This document shows, in pieces, positions 1 through 5,405 of a DNA stretch of 5,405 nt. The translations under genes were made by a program, and so were the position numbers. The notes beneath the pieces are model-generated. The model was not told the DNA's origin. It was given only the letters and a program-made list of their open reading frames with translations, and did not search any database. The first letter of the stretch is position 1, and each line of letters starts with the position of its first letter. Source of the DNA: Actinomycetes bacterium. Its GTDB lineage: Bacteria > Actinomycetota > Acidimicrobiia > Acidimicrobiales > Acidimicrobiaceae. The stretch covers positions 1-5,405 of the forward strand of contig JAJYGZ010000383.1 in the NCBI GenBank assembly GCA_021790495.1. The letters are read 5' to 3'.

Positions 1-377
1 CCCAAGACAAACCTGGCGAGGGTAGCATGCGACCCTTCGTCGAGTTTGGTCCTGGGCTGCACGGTAATCAAGCCGTTTCCGGTCGTGTAAAACGAGAGTT
101 TGGAGGTCGACTTCTGAGCTTTCAAATCAGGCAGGACGGTCCCGCAGTCATAAACCCCGAATGCCACATGCCATGTCTGCCCAACCCTCGGGGGTGCAGC
201 GGCGGCTCCAGTTGGATGGAGCCGCTCGTAGCGGGAAAATCCCACGACGAACACTCCGACTACGAAAACCAACGCGAGCGAGGTGTAAAAACCGATTGGC
301 ACTTCGCCGCGGCGCGTCCTGCTTCCACCGGTAGCAGCCGCGCGTGCCACTCTTTTACCAGTCGATCCTTTAGCCAT
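1..377 (-). CDS. Small single-pass membrane protein of unknown function (N-terminal part, runs off the left edge)
   Basis: The frame is open for 125 codons from an ATG at 377 to the window edge, so the C-terminus is not visible. Residues 1-25 are strongly basic (MAKGSTGKR, then SRTRRGE). Residues 28-48 form one hydrophobic segment (IGFYTSLALVFVVGVFVVGFS). An Ala/Pro-rich linker (about 56-65) leads into a domain starting TWHVAFGVYDCG (68-79) and continuing with a Gly-Asn-Gly-Leu-Ile stretch near 100-104. The positive-inside rule suggests a cytoplasmic N-terminus and an external C-terminal domain. From memory it resembles small uncharacterised actinobacterial membrane proteins with a Trp-His motif after the membrane segment, but I cannot name a family. 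It follows the rhamnosyltransferase gene on the same strand after 93 bp, so it may belong to the same envelope operon. The ribosome site is weak: GGGAG lies 15 nt before the ATG. Reality of the gene is likely; function is unknown. Confidence 0.75.
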   Translation of the reverse strand, partial: MAKGSTGKRVARAAATGGSRTRRGEVPIGFYTSLALVFVVGVFVVGFSRYERLHPTGAAAAPPRVGQTWHVAFGVYDCGTVLPDLKAQKSTSKLSFYTTGNGLITVQPRTKLDEGSHATLARFVL

Positions 378-470
378 AACTTTTGCTGCTCGCTCCCGGA
401 AGTTTTTTAACCTCTATCACTTTACCCGTGGCTAGCCAGATGGCACCGAGTGACGAGGTTTTGGGGAGAT

Positions 471-1394
471 TCATGTGTTGGGCGACCCAGCCCCCGAACC
501 CGAGGCGGCACGCAATGCACTAATGGCGAATCGGACGCCGATGCCGATCGCGATGAGGGGTAGCAACGCGCGACGCGCGCCGCGGGTCGTCTTTCTCGAA
601 TAAATCCAGAGCGAACGATGATGCGCCCATATCACCATGTAGGGACGCGAACGCGACGAGTGCCCCTGGCGATGCACCACGCGGGCATCCGCGACAAACC
701 CAACCTGTCGGCCGCTTTCGATGACGCGTCGCGACAGCTCAACGTCCTCCATGAACATGAAGAAATCTGCATCGAACCCGCCGAGGGCATCGAAGAAGTT
801 CCTTTCGATCATGACGAAGGCTCCCGACACCCAATGGTCGCTTCCCAGTTTTTGAGCATCGGAGGATTTGTAATGGGAGCTGAACCGGTTATTGGGAAGT
901 ACTTGGCCAAGAACAGCGTGAAATGCCGACGTCGTCAATGAGGGGAAACGCCGCAATGAAGGAAACGTGCCCCCAGCTTCATCCAATATCTTTGGACCGA
1001 CGATTCCCGCAGATGGATTCTCTTGGAGAAAGCGCGCCAGCGCGGCCAAGGCATTACCTTCAATCTCGCAGTCCGGATTGCAGATGGCGAGATAGTTCGA
1101 TTGCGCCTGAGCGGCACCAAGATTGGCAGCCCGACCATATCCCAAGTTCGCTCCGGTCTGGATCACCCTCACTACTTGGGTTTGGGAAGTCTTGACCCCG
1201 GCGATACAGTCCGCAACGCTGGTATCTGCTGACGCGTTGTCAACGATGATGACCTCACTGGCACCAGCGGCGACCAAAGACGATGCACACCCCAGGAGAA
1301 GGTCGCCTGCATTGTAGTTGACAACAATCGCCGACACTCCGCCCACCCCAACCAGAAAACCAAGATCTTGCTGATCGGCCGACGACTCAATCAC
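471..1394 (-). CDS. wbbL: WbbL-like GT2 rhamnosyltransferase (dTDP-L-rhamnose-dependent)
   Basis: A 307-residue GT-A fold glycosyltransferase of family 2. It probably transfers L-rhamnose from dTDP-rhamnose to a polyprenyl-linked sugar on the inner face of the membrane; in mycobacteria WbbL rhamnosylates decaprenyl-PP-GlcNAc. Visible motifs: VVNYN (24-28), VDNAS (51-55), GANLGYG (81-87), NPD (106-108, the nucleotide-sugar/metal site), HAVLG (159-163), VSGAF (189-193), GGFD (205-208), the catalytic-loop MEDVEL (215-220), VVH (239-241) and AHH (257-259). The HAVLG, MEDVEL and AHH segments match what I remember of mycobacterial WbbL. A basic stretch and a hydrophobic segment (about 277-295) near the C-terminus suggest membrane association. 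The frame is open to 1481, but I chose the GTG at 1394: it overlaps the rmlD stop as GTGA and has GGAG 6 nt upstream. A GTG at 1337 is a weaker alternative. Acceptor specificity is inferred from similarity and from the neighbouring rml genes. Confidence 0.88.
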   Translation of the reverse strand: MIESSADQQDLGFLVGVGGVSAIVVNYNAGDLLLGCASSLVAAGASEVIIVDNASADTSVADCIAGVKTSQTQVVRVIQTGANLGYGRAANLGAAQAQSNYLAICNPDCEIEGNALAALARFLQENPSAGIVGPKILDEAGGTFPSLRRFPSLTTSAFHAVLGQVLPNNRFSSHYKSSDAQKLGSDHWVSGAFVMIERNFFDALGGFDADFFMFMEDVELSRRVIESGRQVGFVADARVVHRQGHSSRSRPYMVIWAHHRSLWIYSRKTTRGARRALLPLIAIGIGVRFAISALRAASGSGAGSPNT

Positions 1395-2248
1395 ATCTCG
1401 CTCCACAATTCGAGCGCCAAACGCGACAAGGACTCCGAGTAGTGCGCCAGCGGCGGATAACCCTGCAGTCGCAATGCGCAATTGTCCAGTACCGAATAGG
1501 CGGGGCGGGGCGCTTTGCGGGTCAACGCCAATTCCGCGCTGTCCATCGCGGCTATAAGGGCGGGATCCGCACCCACTAACTCATAGACGAATCTCGCCAA
1601 TTCGTACCATGACAGCGACCCTTGGTTCGAGAGGTGATATACGCCGCTCTGGTCTTCGAGAAGTAGCGCTAGCGTCGCCTCCACCAGGTCAGAGACCACG
1701 GTCGGACTACCGACCTGATCGTCGACGAATCGCATCTCCGAACTTCTCTTGGCAGCCCCGAGAATCGTTTTGAGGATATTGTTTCCGTATCGCCCCATCA
1801 CCCACGATGTGCGCAGAACCAGGTCTGTGGGGTCAAGCTCCATCTCGCCAGCAAATTTGGACTTGCCGTATACAGACAGCGGGCGCTTGGCGTCCCACTC
1901 GCGATAGGGACGGCTCCCGAGCCCATCAAACACATAGTCGGTGGACATGTAGACCACTCGCGCATCGACCAGGCGTGCTGCCTGCTTGATGTGGCGCACC
2001 GAGAGCGCATTGGCCAGGTACGCCGCGTCGGGCTCATCTTCGCAACGGTCGACGGCGGTCATAGCTCCGAGATGAACGATTACCTCGGGTCCGAAATTTG
2101 CAACGGCGTGAAATACTTCCTCACGCCGGGTAAAGTCCAACTCCGCACGCGAGGTAGCAACCACGTCGGAAAAGATCCGATGCTGCTTTAGAGCGCGGGT
2201 CATCTCCATTCCAACCTGGCCGCTCGCGCCAGTTAGCAATAGTCTCAT
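1391..2248 (-). CDS. rmlD: dTDP-4-dehydrorhamnose reductase
   Basis: A 285-residue extended SDR enzyme that performs the last step of dTDP-L-rhamnose synthesis, NAD(P)H-dependent reduction of dTDP-4-keto-L-rhamnose. It shows the nucleotide-binding motif TGASGQVG (6-13), the D-R-C-E-D-E-P stretch (67-73), STDYVFDG (102-109), the catalytic Tyr/Lys pair in YGKSK (Y127, K131), LRTSWVMG (145-152), the family-typical VDDQVGSPT (175-183) and RPAYSVLDN (248-256). Length matches the family (about 280-300). The frame is open upstream to 2344, but the ATG at 2248 sits directly before the first beta strand (RLLLTG), as usual for RmlD; the extension overlaps the end of rmlB and has no recognisable domain. 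No strong ribosome site precedes the ATG (GGTGG only 3 nt upstream). It lies 64 nt after rmlB and is translationally overlapped with the transferase gene that follows. Confidence 0.94.
   Translation of the reverse strand: MRLLLTGASGQVGMEMTRALKQHRIFSDVVATSRAELDFTRREEVFHAVANFGPEVIVHLGAMTAVDRCEDEPDAAYLANALSVRHIKQAARLVDARVVYMSTDYVFDGLGSRPYREWDAKRPLSVYGKSKFAGEMELDPTDLVLRTSWVMGRYGNNILKTILGAAKRSSEMRFVDDQVGSPTVVSDLVEATLALLLEDQSGVYHLSNQGSLSWYELARFVYELVGADPALIAAMDSAELALTRKAPRPAYSVLDNCALRLQGYPPLAHYSESLSRLALELWSEM
1401..1404 (-). promoter_or_regulatory. Ribosome binding site of the rhamnosyltransferase, inside the end of rmlD
   Basis: GGAG on the minus strand lies 6 nt before the GTG at 1394, within the last codons of rmlD. 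With the GTGA stop/start overlap it supports this start over the far upstream ATG at 1481, which would overlap rmlD by 91 bp, and implies translational coupling. Confidence 0.6.
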
Positions 2249-2312
2249 GAGCCACCGAGCCAGGCGCAGCACACAGGGCGGCCCCCGCGACACATTTGGT
2301 GCCCGCCGTGAA

Positions 2313-3311
2313 TCACCAACCCGACCCTTCGACCACTGGAGCACGCTTTTTCAGCGGCTCCCACCACTGGCGATTAGCGCCGTACCAGCGAATCGTGTCG
2401 GCTAAACCAGAGTCGAAGTTGATCTCTGGCTTCCAACCCAGCTCCGACCGGATCTTAGAGGAATCCAAGAGGTAGCGCCGGTCGTGGCTCGGCCGGTCGG
2501 GCACAATCTCCTTGAGTTCTTCTCCCTTGCCCAATTCGTCCAGGACGATGTTGGCAATCTCCATAATTGTCTTCTCCACGCCGGTCCCGACATGGTAGGT
2601 CTCGCCATCCCGGCCCTTGTTGAGAACGAGATCGATGGCGCTGCAATGGTCAAGGGCGTGTATCCATTCTCTCCGGTTTTGTGTGGACGCGTACAATGGC
2701 AGCGACTTGTCGTCGAGCGCGTTGGTGGCAAATAACGGAATCAATTTCTCGGGAAACTGGTACGGGCCGTAATTGTTTGCACAATTTGTGATCGAGATCG
2801 GCAGTCCGTAGGTCAGATGGTACGCCCGCACAGCGTGGTCGGCGCCAGCCTTGGAGGCGTTGTAGGGCGTCCGCGGAAGGTACGGTGATGACTCAGTGAA
2901 GCCATCAGCCAGATCCAAGTCCATATCTCCATAGACTTCGCACGTCGAGACGTGGTGAAACCGATCCAGCTTGACTCGTCGAGCCGCGTCAAGCAAACCT
3001 TGAGTTCCCACCACGTTGGTGGAAAAAAATCGCCCCGGGTCCAAGATCGCAAGTGAGTTGTGCGACTCCGCGGCAAAGTTGACAACGACATTGATCTCGT
3101 AACTCTTCATGGCTTCGTAGGCGAGGTCGGTGTTGCCAATATCGCCTTTGACGAAGTGGTACCTATCGGCGACATCGCTGAGCGAACTCAAGTTGCCAGC
3201 ATAAGTCAGGGAGTCGTAGACGACAACCTCGTCGCTGGGGTGCGCATTAATCCAGTAGCGGACAAAGTTGGAACCTATGAATCCGGCACCGCCGGTGACG
3301 AGAATGTTCAC
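2313..3311 (-). CDS. rmlB: dTDP-glucose 4,6-dehydratase (Cys variant of the TDEVYG motif)
   Basis: A 332-residue extended SDR enzyme converting dTDP-D-glucose to dTDP-4-keto-6-deoxy-D-glucose with bound NAD+. Visible: TGGAGFIGSN (6-15), YDSLTYAGNL (32-41), FAAESH (79-84), STCEVYGD (122-129), YNASK (Y150 and K154, catalytic pair), NCANNYGPYQFPEK (176-189), NRREWIHALDH (212-222), and PDRPSHDRRY (271-280), all diagnostic of RmlB. Two points are unusual. The classical TDEVYG is TCEVYG here, with Cys124 in the place of the catalytic Asp while Glu125 is kept. The usual ESHVDRSI reads ESHNSLAI. All other landmarks are intact, so a functional variant subfamily is more likely than a decayed gene. The start is GTG at 3311: an in-frame TAA lies directly before it and AAAGAGG lies 4 nt upstream. 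It lies 77 bp after rmlA. Confidence 0.94.
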   Translation of the reverse strand: MNILVTGGAGFIGSNFVRYWINAHPSDEVVVYDSLTYAGNLSSLSDVADRYHFVKGDIGNTDLAYEAMKSYEINVVVNFAAESHNSLAILDPGRFFSTNVVGTQGLLDAARRVKLDRFHHVSTCEVYGDMDLDLADGFTESSPYLPRTPYNASKAGADHAVRAYHLTYGLPISITNCANNYGPYQFPEKLIPLFATNALDDKSLPLYASTQNRREWIHALDHCSAIDLVLNKGRDGETYHVGTGVEKTIMEIANIVLDELGKGEELKEIVPDRPSHDRRYLLDSSKIRSELGWKPEINFDSGLADTIRWYGANRQWWEPLKKRAPVVEGSGW

Positions 3312-3315
3312 TTAA

Positions 3316-3322
3316 CCTCTTT
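3316..3322 (-). promoter_or_regulatory. Ribosome binding site of rmlB
   Basis: AAAGAGG on the minus strand ends 4 nt before the GTG at 3311. An in-frame TAA occupies 3312-3314, so no longer version of RmlB is possible and the GTG start is fixed. Confidence 0.65.
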
Positions 3323-3388
3323 CAAACAAAAAGCGATGTCTTGGGATCCAGCCAGCAATGGCTCGTCTTTAAACCCACCAACCAAGAG

Positions 3389-4468
3389 CTATGCGAGATC
3401 GACTATCGAGTGATCACCGACTACAAGTCGATTTGCTCGAGGCAAAAGCCTGCGCTTCCTGATTACAGCCTGCTTTCCAACGATGGAACCCTCAAGACGC
3501 CCAACGCCCACTATGGATGTCCCGCCTAAAACGATAGAATTCTCCAATTCCGAGCTTCGAAGTTCGCAGCGCTCGCCAAGCGAGGTAAAGGGGCCGACAA
3601 AAGCGTCTTCTAGGACGCAATCAGCGCCGATGATCGCCGGGCCGCGAACCCTGGATCGAACCAGCGACGCGCCGACTTCGATTACCACGCGCCCCTCAAC
3701 GACGGATTCGTCGTCGAGTTGGCCGTCAATCCGCTGCTCAATGTCTTCAAGTACCAGCCTATTTCCTTCGAGCAGCGCCTCGGGATTGCCGAGATCTTTC
3801 CAGTAGCCGGATATCAGCTTGCTGGAAACTCTAAAACCGTTGTCTATCAGCCACTGTATCGCATCAGTTATTTCGAGTTCGCCCCGCGCCGAGGGTGTGA
3901 TCGCCGCAACTGCTCGATGTATCGTCGAATCAAAGAAATACACGCCCACCAGAGCGAGATCGCTCGGCGGATCCTTGGGCTTTTCTACAAGCCTTACCAC
4001 TCGACCGTCAAGATCCAGTGCCGCCACCCCAAAGCGATGGGGATCCGGGACCCTGGCTAGGAGAATTTCCGCCACGGTATTGCTGGCGCGCGAGGAGAAA
4101 CTTTCGGCGAAAGCAACGATTCCATCTCTTATCAAGTTATCCCCGAGAAACATTACGAAATCGTCATCGCCCAAGAAGCCCCCGGCCAGCGAGACACAGT
4201 GAGCGAGCCCGAGTGGCTCCTCCTGGGGAATATAGGTCACCTCAAGGCCAAATGCCCCACCGTCGCCGACCGCGGCCATGACCTCAGCCCGAGTTTCGCC
4301 GACGATCATGCCAACTTCCTTGACGCCCGCGGCAGCCAGCGCCTCCAAGCCGTAAAAAAGTATCGGCTTGTTCGCCAGAGGTACGAGCTGCTTGGCCGAA
4401 GTGTGTGTTATGGGCCTAAGGCGAGTACCGGTACCGCCCGCAAGCACCAGTCCTTTGAGATTTGGCAT
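3389..4468 (-). CDS. rmlA: Glucose-1-phosphate thymidylyltransferase, long form
   Basis: A 359-residue nucleotidyltransferase making dTDP-glucose from glucose-1-phosphate and dTTP, the entry step to dTDP-rhamnose. The N-terminal Rossmann-like domain (about 1-240) has GGTGTRLRP (11-19), the SAKQ lysine (K26), PLANKPILFY (30-39), GDN with the metal-binding Asp (109-111), EKPKD (162-166) and GYWKDLG (221-227). Residues about 250-345 form a left-handed beta-helix of hexapeptide-like repeats (VIEVGASLV, AIIGADCVL, AFVGPFTSLG). This tail marks the long form (about 355 residues) as opposed to the roughly 290-residue enterobacterial RmlA. The frame is open to 4741, but the extra 91 residues resemble nothing I know. 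The ATG at 4468 precedes the conserved K-G-L-V-L-A-G-G strand. A GTG at 4489, seven codons earlier, is possible. No Shine-Dalgarno is seen before the ATG, and a candidate promoter ends about 10 nt before it, suggesting a near-leaderless mRNA. Confidence 0.93.
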   Translation of the reverse strand: MPNLKGLVLAGGTGTRLRPITHTSAKQLVPLANKPILFYGLEALAAAGVKEVGMIVGETRAEVMAAVGDGGAFGLEVTYIPQEEPLGLAHCVSLAGGFLGDDDFVMFLGDNLIRDGIVAFAESFSSRASNTVAEILLARVPDPHRFGVAALDLDGRVVRLVEKPKDPPSDLALVGVYFFDSTIHRAVAAITPSARGELEITDAIQWLIDNGFRVSSKLISGYWKDLGNPEALLEGNRLVLEDIEQRIDGQLDDESVVEGRVVIEVGASLVRSRVRGPAIIGADCVLEDAFVGPFTSLGERCELRSSELENSIVLGGTSIVGVGRLEGSIVGKQAVIRKRRLLPRANRLVVGDHSIVDLA

Positions 4469-4478
4469 ACGCGCATCA

Positions 4479-4505
4479 ATATTACTCACATGAGCGCCGG
4501 TCCAA
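4479..4505 (-). promoter_or_regulatory. Candidate rmlA promoter
   Basis: On the minus strand a TAATAT -10 hexamer (4484-4479) is preceded, 15 bp away, by TTGGAC (4505-4500), a fair match to an actinobacterial -35 element. The spacer is short, so the -35 assignment is weaker than the -10. A start site about 7 nt after the hexamer would lie near 4472, only a few bases before the rmlA ATG at 4468. That agrees with the missing Shine-Dalgarno and suggests a near-leaderless transcript. If translation began at the alternative GTG (4489), this -10 would lie inside the coding region, so the two readings exclude each other. Confidence 0.4.
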
Positions 4506-4548
4506 GTCCACGCGCCGTTACGATCCGTGGTATTTCCAATTCGCGTTA

Positions 4549-4567
4549 GCCAATTTCCGAAATTCGC
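4549..4567. repeat. AT-rich imperfect palindrome upstream of rmlA, possible operator
   Basis: A 19-bp dyad with AATTTC and GAAATT arms around one central base, extended by a GC/GC pair on each side after one mismatch. The neighbourhood repeats parts of it: AATTCGC occurs at 4538-4544 and again at 4561-4567, and GCCAAT at 4549-4554 and 4566-4571. The cluster lies about 65-100 bp before the predicted rmlA transcription start, a suitable place for a regulator. No known operator consensus is recognised. Confidence 0.4.
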
Positions 4568-4645
4568 CAATCCTCCACTTAGCGCGCCATTTAGCCCTAG
4601 CGATGAACCTGGCGCACGCTCCAATGACGCGGGAGCTCGAGTGTC

Positions 4646-4691
4646 CCAGCTTGGTACACCCCTACCAAGGTAGGTAGAAGTGCCAAGCTGG
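4646..4691. repeat. Nested inverted repeat (hairpin-forming) between birA and rmlA
   Basis: The outer arms CCAGCTTGG (4646-4654) and CCAAGCTGG (4683-4691) are perfect reverse complements. They extend inward to 12 bp with one imperfect pair (TAC against GTG). Inside them a second dyad, CCTACC (4661-4666) and GGTAGG (4669-4674), is separated by only AA. The imperfect pair is a G-U wobble in plus-strand RNA but an A-C mismatch in minus-strand RNA. No T-tract follows on either side, so a canonical intrinsic terminator is not supported. It may be an operator, a processing structure, or a remnant of a small element. Confidence 0.55.
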
Positions 4692-5052
4692 CCAGACGAT
4701 ATCTGGATGCTGGAGGACGGGCAGACCAGATGCGGCCCCATACTAACGCGTCGGTACCATTTGATCCTCGGCGCCGACGGCTTCTCACGTCAGTGCAACT
4801 CGAACCGCGGACCACCGATCCCGCCGAGGCCAGGGGCGCAAAAAGCGTCTCCTTCGCAACACTTCAAGCGTCCTACGAGCCCGATAACACGACAGCCTGC
4901 TGCACGGTAGCACCTTTAATACTTGTCACCACGCGGATGCCGACCCTATGCCCGCCAAACAATGCGTAGGCCAACAACCGAAGCGCTGGACGACATATTT
5001 ATATTTTCGGAACCGCCCCGAAGCTGCCATTTCCCCAAGACTCTAGAAGCGC

Positions 5053-5405
5053 TCAGCGATAGAGGTGGTGAACGTCGCCAGCCGCAATGCTGCGGATGCA
5101 CGAATCGAGCTCGAGGAGGAGGTGACCTTGGTTGGATATATCCAGGACGCGACCCGAGACCGACTCGCCGTCATTGAGTTTCACCTCCACGACGCAATCA
5201 AGCGTGGAGCAGCGCGACCGATATCGGCTGAGAATTTGCGCGAAATTCGCCCCAAACGTGTCCTGCAGGCCCAGATACAAACGTTGAAACTCATTGATCA
5301 GGCCCAGCTCGACGGACTGTTTCTCCTCCGCCGACACTTCGCGTCCCAGTTGGATCCGCAGCGACGTAGCCGGCCGGCCAAGTGCATCAAGCTCGTCCTG
5401 GGTCT
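5053..5405 (-). CDS. birA: Biotin-[acetyl-CoA-carboxylase] ligase, C-terminal part (5' end outside the window)
   Basis: 116 codons are visible, with the 5' end cut by the right edge and a TGA stop at 5053-5055. The GTG at 5337 is an internal codon: the frame continues upstream to the edge with the conserved end of the catalytic domain (ELDALGRPATSL, then LGREVSAEE). A helical segment (LGLINEFQRLYLGL) follows, then SRYRSRCSTLD, and finally the SH3-like C-terminal domain of biotin ligases (VEVKLNDGESVSGRVLDIS), ending in AGDVHHLYR, close to the typical actinobacterial AGDVVHL ending. The enzyme attaches biotin to the carrier subunit of acyl-CoA carboxylases in the cytoplasm. The DNA-binding domain of the repressor-type BirA, if present, would be outside the window. 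It is followed by a long untranslated gap, so it is probably not co-transcribed with rmlA. Confidence 0.85.
   Translation of the reverse strand, partial: TQDELDALGRPATSLRIQLGREVSAEEKQSVELGLINEFQRLYLGLQDTFGANFAQILSRYRSRCSTLDCVVEVKLNDGESVSGRVLDISNQGHLLLELDSCIRSIAAGDVHHLYR

Larger units (their letters stand above)
4469..5052. other. Gene-free interval between birA and rmlA
   Basis: 584 bp without a convincing gene on either strand. Several short open frames exist (for example plus strand 4680-4910 and 4730-4969, minus strand 4597-4815), but their translations are rich in Arg, Pro, Ser and Thr and show no recognisable motif. The interval holds a nested inverted repeat (4646-4691), an AT-rich palindromic cluster (about 4535-4571) and a candidate rmlA promoter (4479-4505). 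An AT-rich patch (4994-5010) lies about 45 nt after the birA stop; a 5-bp stem (TTCGG/CCGAA) precedes it, but there is no T-tract, so I do not call a terminator. I found no tRNA or rRNA here. Confidence 0.7.

Noticed and set aside
27..410. Plus-strand open frame of 127 codons
   Set aside because: It is antisense to the membrane-protein gene at 1-377, which shows a clear basic N-terminus and transmembrane segment. The plus-strand translation has no recognisable motif.
429..438. TGGCTAGCCA palindrome in the gap after the rhamnosyltransferase
   Set aside because: A perfect 10-bp palindrome, but too short, without a loop or T-tract, to support a terminator or operator call.
618..941. Plus-strand open frame of 107 codons
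   Set aside because: Antisense shadow of the rhamnosyltransferase gene, opposite its most conserved motifs.
3483..4549. Series of overlapping plus-strand open frames of 87-127 codons
   Set aside because: They lie antisense to rmlA, whose frame is fully supported by conserved motifs. Their products are low-complexity Ser/Arg/Pro-rich.
4469..4741. 91-residue N-terminal extension of RmlA
   Set aside because: The frame is open, but the translated region has no known domain, contains the predicted promoter and both repeats, and RmlA proteins normally start just before the GGTGTRLRP strand.
4765..4830. tRNA-like T-loop (GTTCGAG on the minus strand)
   Set aside because: The flanking bases do not form a T-arm stem, and no anticodon or acceptor stem can be folded around it.
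4985..5035. Intrinsic terminator after birA
   Set aside because: Only a 5-bp TTCGG/CCGAA stem followed by mixed A/T sequence without a T-tract on the coding strand; too weak to call.

Overview
This window reads as a moderately GC-rich actinobacterial chromosome segment. By gene content I would guess a deep-branching actinobacterium such as an Acidimicrobiia-type organism, but that is inference. All six recognisable genes lie on the minus strand, so transcription runs from high to low coordinates.

In order of transcription: (1) the 3' end of a biotin-protein ligase gene (birA, 5053-5405, cut by the window edge); (2) a 584-bp gene-free interval (4469-5052) with a nested inverted repeat, an AT-rich palindromic cluster and a candidate promoter close to the next start codon; (3) rmlA, long-form glucose-1-phosphate thymidylyltransferase (3389-4468); (4) rmlB, dTDP-glucose 4,6-dehydratase (2313-3311); (5) rmlD, dTDP-4-dehydrorhamnose reductase (1391-2248); (6) a WbbL-like GT2 rhamnosyltransferase (471-1394), whose GTG start overlaps the rmlD stop; (7) the N-terminal 125 codons of a small single-pass membrane protein of unknown function (1-377), which runs off the left edge.

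The rml genes and the transferase form one pathway. RmlA makes dTDP-glucose, RmlB converts it to dTDP-4-keto-6-deoxyglucose, an epimerase (RmlC, not in this window) would act next, RmlD makes dTDP-L-rhamnose, and the WbbL-like enzyme would transfer rhamnose to a lipid-linked acceptor for a cell-envelope polysaccharide. The rmlD-wbbL pairing is the same as in mycobacteria, where WbbL builds the rhamnosyl linker of arabinogalactan.

The pathway itself is ordinary. The points worth a second look are RmlB active-site positions that differ from the textbook motif (Cys in place of the catalytic Asp), the missing rmlC, the structured upstream region of rmlA, and the uncharacterised membrane protein behind the operon. 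I see no mobile element, CRISPR array, tRNA or rRNA.
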